DNA of 64,000 nt from positions 1 to 64,000 of the forward strand of contig JAPWUV010000010.1 of NCBI GenBank assembly GCA_028275345.1. Direction: 5' to 3'. Shown piece by piece: positions 24,816 to 33,831 of the stretch (within the stretch, counting starts at the first letter, position 1; the number at the start of each line of letters is the position of its first letter). The stretch comes from a bacterium (GTDB lineage Bacteria > Zhuqueibacterota > Zhuqueibacteria > Oleimicrobiales > Geothermoviventaceae). A program made the translations under genes and the position numbers. The notes beneath the pieces were generated by a model, which had not been told where the DNA came from, ran no database searches, and saw nothing but the letters and a program-made list of their open reading frames with translations.

Positions 24816-24904
24816 CCCCCTCGGGAGAGGACCGGAGACCGCTTTGCGGCACACGCGGGACGCGCCGTTTTCCCCTGGTCTCCGGTCCCTGTTCCTCGAG
24901 GGGG
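24816..24904. repeat. long two-segment inverted repeat (possible structured RNA)
   Basis: CCCCCTCG (24816-24823) pairs with CGAGGGGG (24897-24904), and GGACCGGAGACC (24829-24840) pairs with GGTCTCCGGTCC (24877-24888): 20 perfect base pairs in two stems separated by a 5x8 internal loop, with a 36-base apical region that has its own CGCG-GGA-CGCG hairpin. No T-run follows on either strand, so it is not a standard terminator. It lies 90 bases after the stop of the beta-helix protein gene. The rest of 24609-24993 shows no gene. Confidence 0.55.
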
Positions 24905-24993
24905 TGGCTGGGGCCAGTCACAACGACGATCCATTCACCCCCGCAACACAGCCACTCAAACGCTTGGGCCAACGCGCCCTCGACGGCGCCGGA

Positions 24994-26643
24994 TCACCGT
25001 ACGAGGACCATCTTCCCTGCTTTCTCCTGGTTTCCGGCCCGCAGTTTGTAGACGTAGACGCCGCTTGCCAGTCCCGAGCCGTTGAAAGGCACCTCGTGGT
25101 AACCCGCTTCCATTCGTCCGGAGATCAGTATGCGCACGCAATGACCCCGGAGGTCGTGGACAGCCAACAGGACCTGCTCAGGACGCTCCAGGCGGAAGCG
25201 GATCTTCGTGCTCGGATTGAAGGGGTTCGGGTAATTCTGGTACAGGGCGAACTCCTGGGGAGCCGTCGGGTTCTGCTCGACGCCAGTCACCCAGACTTCC
25301 CATTCCGCCTTCTTGCTGGGGAACCAATTGAGGTCGCCAGCGGGGAATCCACCCATCGCCCCTGTATAGGCAGCGGTGGAGGTGGAGTAGCTGCAGTCCA
25401 GCGTGTCGGCGAAATACTGCCACGGCCGCCGGTCGTAGTCGTGTAGCTCTCGGACCCACTTGGGCGTCGGGGTGTTCTTAGTTTTGTTGCCTCCGTTGGG
25501 ATCCCGGTACCACTCGGCCATGTTCACCATCGGGCGCGGCCGATTGGCCAGCTCGATCAACTCCTTTATGAAGGCTGTGGCCGAATCGGCGCCCAGACGT
25601 CGGCAGATGTGGTGCGTGAGGGCTGGACCTTCGCCGAGGACACCCTCAGCCGCATGCCGATCGTAGAACGCCTGCACCTCCGGGCTCACGCTGTAGTAGT
25701 TCCCCTTCACGACCCAGTGGGTGGTGTCGTTGGGCACAGAAAGGACCCAGGCCATCCTGCCTAGCCCATTGCGAGGATCCCACTCGCCCGGCTCTTCAAA
25801 CTCCGATTGCCGCGTACGATCCGTGTCAGCGCCGGCGATGAAATGGTCCACGAATAGGTTGTTCGTGATTCGGCATTCGCGCCCCAGCCAGCCCAGAACC
25901 AGCGTCCCGTGGAAACCCAGCGAGTTGACAACGGTGTTGTGGTCGAAGATGAAGTAATTCAGGGCCGCCGAACTCGAACGATGCCGGACCACCCGGTCGT
26001 GGAAGTTCACGAAGGTGTTGTTGATGAAGATCGCCGAATCACAGGACGTGCCCCGGAAGTCGATCGGTTTTCCCGCCCCGAGGTTCGAGAGCCCGAGGTC
26101 GCCCATGTTCGCGAAGATACAGTTGGTGATCTTCACAACCCGGGTGGCCTGCTCCAGACGAATGTGTTCCCCCCGCGATTGCGTCAGGATGCAGCCGTCC
26201 AGGACAAGGTCGAAGCCAGCCGCGCGGGACCGGATCAGGCGAGGCGGATTGTTCGCGATTTGCCCCTCCATGGATTCGATGAAGCCGACCATGATGATGT
26301 CCTTCAAGTAGACGTCCTCGCCCATCTCGATGAAATGCTGCGGGAACGTCCCTGTGGCTGGATCCGCAATGAGATAGATCACGGGCTTCTGCCCCGGTCC
26401 CTCCTCCGCTTTGATCCGCAAAACCCAGCCGCTGTTGGTCAGGATCGCATTCCAGAGATAGTAGCCGTTCCGCCTCAGCACGTACACCCGTCCCGGCGGC
26501 CGACTGGCGTCCTCCTCGATCTGCTTATTGAGGAAGGTCGTCCCGTCCGTCGGGGGGATGACCAGCTCATCCTGCGCGAGCAGGCACGCTGGGTAGAGCA
26601 AGGCCATCCCTGCCAGTACCTGCCATAGCCGCCACGTTCGCAT
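24994..26643 (-). CDS. secreted right-handed beta-helix protein with C-terminal sorting domain
   Basis: A 549-aa exported protein: signal peptide (residues 1-23, ending CLLAQ), then a beta-helix-like region of short repeated strands (about 100-330, for example KITNCIFANMGDLGLSN and CRITNNLFVDH), a linker, and a C-terminal domain of about 80 residues starting at ALYQNYPNPFNPST and ending KAGKMVLVR. That C-terminal domain is the type A sorting domain of type IX secretion cargo, or its FlgD-Ig-like relative in KSB1/Calditrichota-type bacteria. The beta helix suggests polysaccharide or surface binding; no catalytic residues of a lyase can be named. GGGAGGTAGCC precedes the ATG. It follows the TonB receptor at 26738 by 94 bases and probably shares its transcript. 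Confidence 0.82.
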   Translation of the reverse strand: MRTWRLWQVLAGMALLYPACLLAQDELVIPPTDGTTFLNKQIEEDASRPPGRVYVLRRNGYYLWNAILTNSGWVLRIKAEEGPGQKPVIYLIADPATGTFPQHFIEMGEDVYLKDIIMVGFIESMEGQIANNPPRLIRSRAAGFDLVLDGCILTQSRGEHIRLEQATRVVKITNCIFANMGDLGLSNLGAGKPIDFRGTSCDSAIFINNTFVNFHDRVVRHRSSSAALNYFIFDHNTVVNSLGFHGTLVLGWLGRECRITNNLFVDHFIAGADTDRTRQSEFEEPGEWDPRNGLGRMAWVLSVPNDTTHWVVKGNYYSVSPEVQAFYDRHAAEGVLGEGPALTHHICRRLGADSATAFIKELIELANRPRPMVNMAEWYRDPNGGNKTKNTPTPKWVRELHDYDRRPWQYFADTLDCSYSTSTAAYTGAMGGFPAGDLNWFPSKKAEWEVWVTGVEQNPTAPQEFALYQNYPNPFNPSTKIRFRLERPEQVLLAVHDLRGHCVRILISGRMEAGYHEVPFNGSGLASGVYVYKLRAGNQEKAGKMVLVR

Positions 26644-26737
26644 AGGCTACCTCCCTACAGGCTTTGTTCACACCGAACTTCTTCTCCGAACACGGTACCA
26701 CCCCCCTGTTCAAGTCCCCGGGGAACATGATCATGGC

Positions 26738-29700
26738 TTAAAATGTGAACCGAAGTCCGGCGTCGGCGGAAAAGCCGTAGATCTCATCCGTGCTCAGGAG
26801 GTCCCAATGTTCAACTCGGTTCAGGATCGAGGTCCCTTCGTGGGTATTCGTGATGTTGTTGAGATTGATCACGAGAGCGACGTTCTGCGTGATCTGCTGC
26901 TTGAGAGCTACATCCCAGCGGGTGTAGGCGTTTTGAACCACGTCGCTGCGACCGTCGGAAGAGAACGTCCGGTTGAATCGTCCTTGGTGGAAAACCGACA
27001 CCCGTACGGAGAACCCTCCGAGATCGTACCCGACGGCGAAGTTGCCGAAGAATTCGGGCTGGCCCTCCAGCTTCTGCCTTCTTTCCTCATGTACGTAGCG
27101 CGTCTTCTTGACGGGGAAGGGCAAAGGCGGAACGATGACCTCGTAGCTCTCCACGCGCACGGTAGGGATGTACGTGTAGGAACGCACGATCGAGAAGTTG
27201 TAGTTGAGGACCAGATTGCTGAGTAACCCCGGCAGGAAGCGCAGGTTTGTCTGATGCTCCAACTCAATCCCTTTGACCACCGTCGGCTTTGTCGAATTGT
27301 ACGGGTAGTACAGGACGAACTCGTTCATCCCGAAGGGATTGCGCAGCTTGATGCCGAGGCTGTCCAGCGCCCTTTGTCCCACGAATGGCAAGCCGTCGAT
27401 GTAGTGGAACATGCCCTGAATATCCTTGTAGAAGAGGGACACCGAAAGAAGCCCAATCTTGTTGCCGTACAGGGAGGTATTGACCTCGAAATTCCAGGCC
27501 TTGGCCGCCTTGAGACCCGTATTGCCCACATGGAGGTTATTGCCGGGGAAAAAGGTGCTCCGGGCCTTCGTCACCACGCTCGCCAGGCGGTAGTTGAAGT
27601 CCGGACGGGCGATGGCCTTGTACGCGGCAAAACGGAGACTGGCGAAGGACAAGGGGCGGACCGTCAGGTGGAAATTGGGAAGCCACATGGTTTCCCGATG
27701 TGTGGCCGTCGTGTCGCGGATCATGCCTGTGGGTACAGGAAACCCGCTCAACGTCCCCTTCGAGTAGCGCGACAAGTAATCATTGTCCTCGTGTTCCATC
27801 CTGACGCCGGCAATGAAGACGAGCCTCTGACCGGCCCGCAGCGTGTGCATGATGTACAAGGAGGAGATGCGCTCCGTGATGTCATAGTGTAAGGCGTCTG
27901 GCTCCAGATTCCGCTCGTACTCTGGGTTTCTACCCTGCGGGTCCTGGTAGCCGTTCCGATTGAGGTCCCACCACTGGCGGATGGCGTCGCGATTGAAAAG
28001 GGGATAGAGGCTGTACTTGCCGAACACGTCGCGCCGCACTGGAACCCTGTCGAGGAAATTCGTCATGAGGATCCGGTCGCCGGCCCTCTCCAAATTAGCA
28101 AACCGGGTCCCCGCGAAATCCTTCGGAACGATCTGGCCGTCGGGCCTCTTGACATACTGAGCGAAAGCCTCGTTGTAGTATGGGGAGAACAGCTCGGAGC
28201 GCGACCGCTCCCTGGCCCGATCCCGGTACTTTCCACCAAGCTTCCATTCCCCCGAGATCACGTTGCCCAGGCTATACTGTCGTGCCAGATTCAAGAAGAC
28301 GGTGCGCTCCGTCTCGTTGTTCTTCTCGCCGCGGTAGTAGGCCGTGTACAAGTACGCCATCCGGAAATTGTTCAGGGCATAGGGGATGATGAGCTCCGGG
28401 GGACCGTGCAGAATCGAATCCGGAACGGGACGCATGTGGGAAAGGGGATTGCCCTGCGCGTCCGTAACGGACGGTTCGGTGAAGTCGATCTCATAGTCGA
28501 ACGGGAAACGGGATCGGGAGTTCGCGTAGGCTGCGCCCCAATTGGCGTTGAAACCGAAGAGGTAATTGTCCCCGGTGATCGAACCCGTGTAGGTGACGAT
28601 CTCCTGTTCCCGGTCCCGGGCGGAGTAGTACATCTCCTCCCCAGTGGTGGGATAGTTCCGCTGGTACTCGACGAATTTCCGCTCGGTCTGATTCCAGATG
28701 TTATTGAGCCGGATGGTCCCGCCGTCCGGGGTATCGAGATCGAACAGCACGCTCATCCCCCGGCGGTGCCTCAGCTCGTCCGTGTAGTTGAGCGTGAAAT
28801 TGGTGATCTGATAATCTTTGCCGCTGGCTATGGCGCGAAGCTCGTAATCGAGGCTGACGTTCTCCTTGCTGCGGTCTCTCCTCTCCATATTCGCCGAAAC
28901 TTGGGCTCCGAGGATCCCCCGGAAAAAGCGTTGCCCATATCGCAAGACCCAGTCGTACTGATCGAAGGTGCGCTTCAGGTGATTGTAGGAGCCCTTTCCG
29001 TCCACACGGAACAAAAGCTCTGCGGGCGCTTTCTTGGTGACGAAGTTGACGCTCCCCGCGATGGCATCCGCGTCCTTGTCCGGAGTCAGCGCTTTGTAGA
29101 GTTCGATCCCGGCCAGAGAGCCCTGCGAGATTGTGCTGAGGTCAAGTCCGCGCGCGTCGGCATCGGTCGCTGCCATCCGCACGCCGTCGATCATCACCGC
29201 CGAGTACTTGTCGCTCAGGCCTCGAAGGACAATCTTGTTCGCCTCGCCGCCTGATCTTCGGATGGAAACCCCGGGCAGCCGCCCTAGCGCCTCTGCGGCA
29301 TTTGCGTCGGGAAGCTCCTGGATCCTCTCCTCGGAAACTACATTCACAATCGTATTGGCCGTGATTTGTCGGTTGATGGCCGCAGCTTGCCCCACAGCCT
29401 GAACCGTGACGATCACAGGCTTGCCCTGAAGCACATCCGGGGCGAGCCGGACGTCAACCCGCAGCACCTGAGCATCCTGGACCCTCACCGGGATATCCTT
29501 GGCCTTGTAGCCGATGAACGACACCCGAAGGCTGTAGCTCCCTTCTGGGACCTTCGTGATGAGGTATTCGCCCTCGAGATTGGTCGAGCTACCGAATCCT
29601 GTGCCCACCAGGAACACGTTGGCCCCAACCAGGGGCTCAGCCGTGACTGAGTCCCTCACCGTGCCGCGGATGCTCCCCTGTGCCAGGCACAACAGGGGCA

Positions 29701-29755
29701 TGAACCACATCACCGCGAAAGCGCAGGCCTTCACGCAGGATCCCTCCATCCTCAT
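26738..29755 (-). CDS. TonB-dependent outer-membrane receptor (unit a)
   Basis: A 1005-aa receptor. After a signal peptide (about residues 1-25, FMPLLCLAQG) comes a carboxypeptidase-regulatory-like domain (about 27-110, IRGTVRDSVTAEPLVGANVFLVG ... LRVSFIGYK), then the plug domain (about 130-240, LPDANAAEALGRLPGVSIRR with NKIVLRGL), and a long beta barrel ending in the aromatic motif GLRFTF. These receptors import ligands (glycans, siderophores) across the outer membrane using TonB. The plug wording (IANTIVNVVSEERIQELPDANAAEALGRLPG type) is that of the TonB-dependent receptors that act on glycans or peptides in Caulobacter-like and FCB bacteria. The ATG overlaps the TGA of the receiver gene upstream (ATGA), so the two are coupled. 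Confidence 0.92.
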   Translation of the reverse strand: MRMEGSCVKACAFAVMWFMPLLCLAQGSIRGTVRDSVTAEPLVGANVFLVGTGFGSSTNLEGEYLITKVPEGSYSLRVSFIGYKAKDIPVRVQDAQVLRVDVRLAPDVLQGKPVIVTVQAVGQAAAINRQITANTIVNVVSEERIQELPDANAAEALGRLPGVSIRRSGGEANKIVLRGLSDKYSAVMIDGVRMAATDADARGLDLSTISQGSLAGIELYKALTPDKDADAIAGSVNFVTKKAPAELLFRVDGKGSYNHLKRTFDQYDWVLRYGQRFFRGILGAQVSANMERRDRSKENVSLDYELRAIASGKDYQITNFTLNYTDELRHRRGMSVLFDLDTPDGGTIRLNNIWNQTERKFVEYQRNYPTTGEEMYYSARDREQEIVTYTGSITGDNYLFGFNANWGAAYANSRSRFPFDYEIDFTEPSVTDAQGNPLSHMRPVPDSILHGPPELIIPYALNNFRMAYLYTAYYRGEKNNETERTVFLNLARQYSLGNVISGEWKLGGKYRDRARERSRSELFSPYYNEAFAQYVKRPDGQIVPKDFAGTRFANLERAGDRILMTNFLDRVPVRRDVFGKYSLYPLFNRDAIRQWWDLNRNGYQDPQGRNPEYERNLEPDALHYDITERISSLYIMHTLRAGQRLVFIAGVRMEHEDNDYLSRYSKGTLSGFPVPTGMIRDTTATHRETMWLPNFHLTVRPLSFASLRFAAYKAIARPDFNYRLASVVTKARSTFFPGNNLHVGNTGLKAAKAWNFEVNTSLYGNKIGLLSVSLFYKDIQGMFHYIDGLPFVGQRALDSLGIKLRNPFGMNEFVLYYPYNSTKPTVVKGIELEHQTNLRFLPGLLSNLVLNYNFSIVRSYTYIPTVRVESYEVIVPPLPFPVKKTRYVHEERRQKLEGQPEFFGNFAVGYDLGGFSVRVSVFHQGRFNRTFSSDGRSDVVQNAYTRWDVALKQQITQNVALVINLNNITNTHEGTSILNRVEHWDLLSTDEIYGFSADAGLRFTF

Positions 29756-30126
29756 GGCTTCCCCGGACCTTTGTCAAGTCCTTCGATCACTTCCGACAAG
29801 TCGCGAACGCTCACAGGCTTGAGCAGGTACCCGCGGGGCCGGTACCGCAGCGCTTCATCTCGATACTGCGGATAGGCAGTCACAAAGACCACTTCGAAGT
29901 CGAACTCCACCAGGTCGAAAAGCTGGAACCCGGAGCCGCCAGGCATCTGGATGTCCAAGAAGACGACGTCAGGGCGTGTGCGGCGGATCACCTCAGCGGC
30001 TTCTCGTACGCTTCCCGCCTCGCCCACGACCTTAATGTTGGGGAAGTTTCCAAGCAACATGCGCAGCTCCGAGCGTATCAACCATTCGTCGTCGACGATC
30101 ACCGCGCTGTAACGTTGCCTCTTCAC
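29752..30126 (-). CDS. receiver-only response regulator, LytTR-type without output domain
   Basis: A 124-aa protein that is only a receiver domain: acidic pair VDDE (11-14), phosphoacceptor D58 (VFLDIQMPGG), switch T83 (FVTAY) and K103 (YLLKPVS). It is closely similar to the receiver of the LytTR regulator encoded at 55636-56373 (shared VDDEWL.R.EL..ML..FP.I.VVGEA pattern), but the DNA-binding half is missing; the frame ends in a short DKGPGKP tail with no frameshift visible. It overlaps the start of the TonB receptor gene and its own promoter region carries the 20-bp-period repeats. It could titrate phosphate from a kinase or act by protein contact, an inference from its truncation. Confidence 0.88.
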   Translation of the reverse strand: MKRQRYSAVIVDDEWLIRSELRMLLGNFPNIKVVGEAGSVREAAEVIRRTRPDVVFLDIQMPGGSGFQLFDLVEFDFEVVFVTAYPQYRDEALRYRPRGYLLKPVSVRDLSEVIEGLDKGPGKP

Positions 30127-30192
30127 GCGCCACTCCGATGGTTCCGCTAGGAATCTGGCCCCCTACAGCCCTCCGTGCAAGGGAAAGGGTTT

Positions 30193-30242
30193 GAGCGGCA
30201 ATAGAATTATCTAAGCGGCAAGCACTCACCCTCAAACGTCAA
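30193..30242 (-). promoter_or_regulatory. direct-repeat operator upstream of unit a (LytTR-like boxes)
   Basis: Plus-strand copies GAGCGGCAA (30193-30201) and AAGCGGCAA (30213-30221), period 20, plus a weaker AAACGTCAA (30234-30242), period 21. It lies 67 bases upstream of the receiver gene start. The same element occurs before the other two TonB units at 37299 and 52207. Confidence 0.75.
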
Positions 30243-30532
30243 TCAGACCGGGCTTCCGCCGGCACAAGTTGGTGGCCGAGCTGCTGCCCGCCCGAAGGAA
30301 CGGCAAGCCCCCGCGCAAGGCAAGCCGGACAAATCGCATCGCTCGAAGAGGGTGGGAAAAGCTCCGATCCGTCTTGCGCTCTCTGCTTCGTCTTCCGCCG
30401 CGCCGCTCCCTCCGCCCCGCATGAGCTCGGCGAGCTCGCCCCCCCGTCCTCCCCCGCGAGCCTACTGGTGCCACGACAACATCGAATAGGCGAGGCCGGC
30501 TCCCCCGTCACCGCACCGGTCAGGGGCCTCTC
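30243..30532. other. intergenic region between PorV-like gene and unit a operator
   Basis: About 290 bases with no recognisable gene or terminator. Several alternating purine-rich and C-rich tracts, and short self-complementary stretches such as GAGCTCGGCGAGCTC near 30424-30438, but no T-run hairpin ends the PorV-like transcript. Confidence 0.4.
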
Positions 30533-31564
30533 TCAGAACCGGAGGCGCAGGCTGATCCGGCTCAAATCATCGAAAATGGCCACGTCCGAATAACTGTAGG
30601 ACAATTCCGCGGCCGCCCCCAAGGCCTTCCCTGTCACGCTGAAGCCAGCAGAGAAACCGCACAGGTCGTGGTTGGTAACGTAGCCGAGGTTGAGAGCGAG
30701 CAGATTCATGAAGTTGTAGCGCAATCCGAAGTGAACTCTCTCGGAATAGTCGTTGGGATGCGTGAATTCGAAGGAGGCTAACAGGACGTCCTTACGGTCC
30801 CAAGCTTTCTTGAGGAAATCTGCGAGGTCCGCTGCACACCCCACCGCGAACGTGAGCGGCAGGTGGGTTGTGATCTCTTCGTACTTCACCGAAGACGAAA
30901 AATTCCGTATCGACATCCCAAAGCGAAAACTGCGAATCGGCGTGTAGTACTTCACGCCCATGTCGAAGGCAAGCTTAGTCATTTCGTTCGTTTTCGTACC
31001 GGACGCGAGGACACTTTGTCCCAGGGACTGGTAGGCCGCTTTCACCTGTGCCCCCATTGTGAACACGTCCGTAATCGAGCGGGAAAAGCCCAAGCCGAGG
31101 GCGTAGGCGCCCACGTTGCTCAGGGGCCCTGTCTCACGGTAGCCGAGCACGTCGGTGCCGATTTCGCTTGCCGGGACCAGCCTGGTGCCGATGATGTCCC
31201 CATAGTCCACCGATACGAAGCTCACCCCCACTGCGCCGACGTTGCCCAAGCTCCACGACGCCCCGGCCGCGAAGTAATTGATGTCCGCTATCCATTTGGT
31301 GAACCCGACGAAGACTTCAGCCTTGCCCTCCACCTCCGACAGCCCTGCCGGATTGTAAAACAGGGCTTCCACCCCCTTGCCCACAGCCGTGTACGCATCA
31401 CCCAGAGAGACAGCGTTCGGCACCACGCCCACTTTGAGGAAGTTCATCGTGGACTGAGCTGTCTTCTTAAGCCCTACGCCAGGCACATCAATCTGCGCCG
31501 CAGCCTCCCTCGCGGCAAAACCGCTGATCGCAAGCAGTGCGAGGACAACGAGAGATCGTCTCAT
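30533..31564 (-). CDS. PorV/PorQ-family outer-membrane protein (unit b)
   Basis: A 343-aa barrel protein with signal peptide (about 1-24, ending REAAAQ). The family signature is complete: the TMNFLKVGVVPNAVSLGDAYTAV segment (corresponding to FLxIxxxARxxAMGxA) followed by ALFYNPAGLS. The remaining sequence is amphipathic strands ending ISLRLRF. PorV-type proteins accept type IX secretion cargo at the outer membrane and help attach it; here that is inferred from the secreted sorting-domain gene immediately upstream. Start set at the ATG at 31564, after GGAGGTAAAGTG. It is the last gene of the TonB receptor / secreted protein / PorV-like unit. Confidence 0.87.
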   Translation of the reverse strand: MRRSLVVLALLAISGFAAREAAAQIDVPGVGLKKTAQSTMNFLKVGVVPNAVSLGDAYTAVGKGVEALFYNPAGLSEVEGKAEVFVGFTKWIADINYFAAGASWSLGNVGAVGVSFVSVDYGDIIGTRLVPASEIGTDVLGYRETGPLSNVGAYALGLGFSRSITDVFTMGAQVKAAYQSLGQSVLASGTKTNEMTKLAFDMGVKYYTPIRSFRFGMSIRNFSSSVKYEEITTHLPLTFAVGCAADLADFLKKAWDRKDVLLASFEFTHPNDYSERVHFGLRYNFMNLLALNLGYVTNHDLCGFSAGFSVTGKALGAAAELSYSYSDVAIFDDLSRISLRLRF

Positions 31565-31591
31565 CACTTTACCTCCCGTCGCTTGCCGACG

Positions 31592-33751
31592 TTATCGCAC
31601 AACCAGGAGCTTTTGATAGCTGATTTCTCCTTGCGGCGTCTGGAACACGATGATGTACACGCCGCTGGAGATGGCTTGCTGGTTATCCGTCAGCATGTCC
31701 CAAGTGAGCGAACCCGTGCGGGTAGCCGGCTTGTGGTGGATTGTCTTCACTAGGTCGCCGCTTTCCGTGAAGATCTTGATGGTCACCTCCGGCGGCAGGT
31801 TGAAGAACATCACCCCGCGGTCGTCGTCCCACCCGTAGTCGTAAACCAGCGGGTCCTTGATGTTGTAGGGGTTCGGGCAGATCCGAATCTTACTGAGCTC
31901 CGACTGAGACGGCCTCGGAGGATGGACCGGGACCGTGGTCGGCGCGAAGAGCCGGCCGCTCCAAACCTTCTTCCCTCGCTCCCCAGGGGAGGCATTCAGG
32001 TCCGTGGAAGCGATCTTCCGCCCGGCCTGCACGTAGTAGTAATACGAAGCCCCGAAGAGGACGTTGGTATCCTTCCAGGTGTGCACGCTTGCCTTCTCCG
32101 ACCCAGGAACCCGATGCACCTGCTGGAAGAATACGGTGTCCTGACGTCCCACCCGCCGCATGATCCTGTATCCATCGAAATCGGGCAAGGCTTCCGCCTC
32201 CGGGTCGGACCACTTGATCTCCACTCCGTCCCCGTAGCCGGTCACCTCAAAGGTCGGAGGAGGCGGGGCCCCGGGCACCTGCCAGTTCCGAAGGAAATTC
32301 CACTTGATCCTCGAGGCAGACTTGTGAACGGAGTCGATCACCGTACTGATCCACCGGTCTTTGATGAGGTCGATCGGCCGCGCATCCGGTGGAAAAGCGA
32401 AGCGCTCAGGGAAAAAGCCCTTCTGCGGATGCGGAAGACCCGGCGGGTCCTGAAGTGTACCTTTGAGCCACTTCTCGCCGATCTCCTTCTCCTTTTCCGG
32501 CCCCAGGCTGCAGAAACCGCTCGCCCAGACGAAGTGGAGCGATTCTCCGTCCTTGAAATTGTACGGTCCGAAGGACATCACACTCCGGTTCCAGATGGCG
32601 GAAAGGCTAAAACCCCAGCCGAGGTTGCTGAAGTTCGGATTGTTCTGCTCGTCGTTGTTCGCGCGATGGAACGTTCCGGGGTAGACACCATCCATTGCCG
32701 GGCTGAAAGCCGGAGCATACTGACCGGAGAGTACGTCGTAGATTAGCTCGCGTCCCGAGGCGTCTGACCCGCCCCACAGGGCTTCGATCCCAGCCGCCGG
32801 CTCCGAGTAGACGGTTGTGACGCGGGGCTGGAGCGGGTCGTCCACATCGTCCCTGGGAGAAGTGAAAGGAGCACCGGAGGCATGCAGGATGGTGACGAAC
32901 AGCATGTCGCTATGCTGAAGACGTCCGTCTTGGGATGCCACCGGACCCCCCATCTGGTCCCCGGCGCGGTTCGGATCGTCCGCATGGTACATGTAGAAGA
33001 TGCGAAGGCTGTCGCCCGGCCGGGCACCGTAGTAGTGGTGCCAAGCCATGTTCGCATCCACCTGATCCTGTGTCGGGATCGGGGGATTCTGGCCCTTGGC
33101 CTTCCGCCAATAGTAATGGCCCAAGTGGATTGCGACCCAGAAATCGGTGAGTGTTTTGCCACTTCGGTTCGTGAGCACCGCGTCGACAACAATGTAGTTG
33201 TCGTGGTAGGTCTGGCTCCAGGCGAATATCTTCCGCTGGATTTCGACCCCGAGCGCATTCTTCGTCGTGACGTAGGCCACCTGATCGCAGGTGCCGATCA
33301 TCTTCGTCGGGTCCACCGTGGCCCAGTTTTCATACGTCACCGGCTGGAAGTCCACCGTCACCCCCGGATATCCCCACCGGAGGTAGTTCTTCAAGGGATC
33401 GATGACGCTCCAGGTGGGGTATACGTCCACGGGCCTGATCACCGTTTTCGCCAGTAGCTTGCCGTTCGGGTCTGTCCAGTTCGTAGTCGCCATGAGGATG
33501 GACGATCCGGTCACGCAAGGTCCGTCCTCCATGCTGGGTCCCTGACAGTTGTAGTCGGCGGGGAACCAGGCGCCGTAGTAATTGAATCCCCCAACGCCAC
33601 CGTCTTCGAGGATCCCTGCCCAGAGCCGATTGACTTTCATGATCCCCGTTGCTCCGGCCCAAGCGTCATGCCCTGCGGCGCAGAAACTGGCCAGGAGCAG
33701 ATACGCCATCACCTTTCCCTGTTTCGCCATCCGGAAAGTGGAGGTTCTCAT
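31592..33751 (-). CDS. secreted multidomain protein with C-terminal sorting domain (unit b)
   Basis: A 719-aa exported protein. Signal peptide (about 1-32, FCAAGHDAWA), then a long N-terminal domain with patterns seen in the unit c counterpart at 46881 (DNYIVVDAVLTNRSGKTLTDF versus DSFIIYEYEFKNVSSDTISDLF), a fibronectin-III-like segment (about 480-590, PTFEVTGYGDGVEIKWSDP), and a C-terminal FlgD-Ig/sorting-like domain containing RICPNPYNI and GDLVKTIHH, ending SYQKLLVVR. The role is unknown; it is likely surface-attached or released. The ATG at 33751 has AAGGAGG upstream; the longer frame adds eight residues. It lies between its TonB receptor and PorV-like genes, with short gaps of 80 and 27 bases, so they form one operon. 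Confidence 0.8.
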   Translation of the reverse strand: MRTSTFRMAKQGKVMAYLLLASFCAAGHDAWAGATGIMKVNRLWAGILEDGGVGGFNYYGAWFPADYNCQGPSMEDGPCVTGSSILMATTNWTDPNGKLLAKTVIRPVDVYPTWSVIDPLKNYLRWGYPGVTVDFQPVTYENWATVDPTKMIGTCDQVAYVTTKNALGVEIQRKIFAWSQTYHDNYIVVDAVLTNRSGKTLTDFWVAIHLGHYYWRKAKGQNPPIPTQDQVDANMAWHHYYGARPGDSLRIFYMYHADDPNRAGDQMGGPVASQDGRLQHSDMLFVTILHASGAPFTSPRDDVDDPLQPRVTTVYSEPAAGIEALWGGSDASGRELIYDVLSGQYAPAFSPAMDGVYPGTFHRANNDEQNNPNFSNLGWGFSLSAIWNRSVMSFGPYNFKDGESLHFVWASGFCSLGPEKEKEIGEKWLKGTLQDPPGLPHPQKGFFPERFAFPPDARPIDLIKDRWISTVIDSVHKSASRIKWNFLRNWQVPGAPPPPTFEVTGYGDGVEIKWSDPEAEALPDFDGYRIMRRVGRQDTVFFQQVHRVPGSEKASVHTWKDTNVLFGASYYYYVQAGRKIASTDLNASPGERGKKVWSGRLFAPTTVPVHPPRPSQSELSKIRICPNPYNIKDPLVYDYGWDDDRGVMFFNLPPEVTIKIFTESGDLVKTIHHKPATRTGSLTWDMLTDNQQAISSGVYIIVFQTPQGEISYQKLLVVR

Positions 33752-33831
33752 GCTCTCCGCCTCCTTCGGTTTCAAACTCTTCGTCCCTCAGGCCCTTGCA
33801 TTCCACTCGCTACGCACCCAACGGGACGTTT

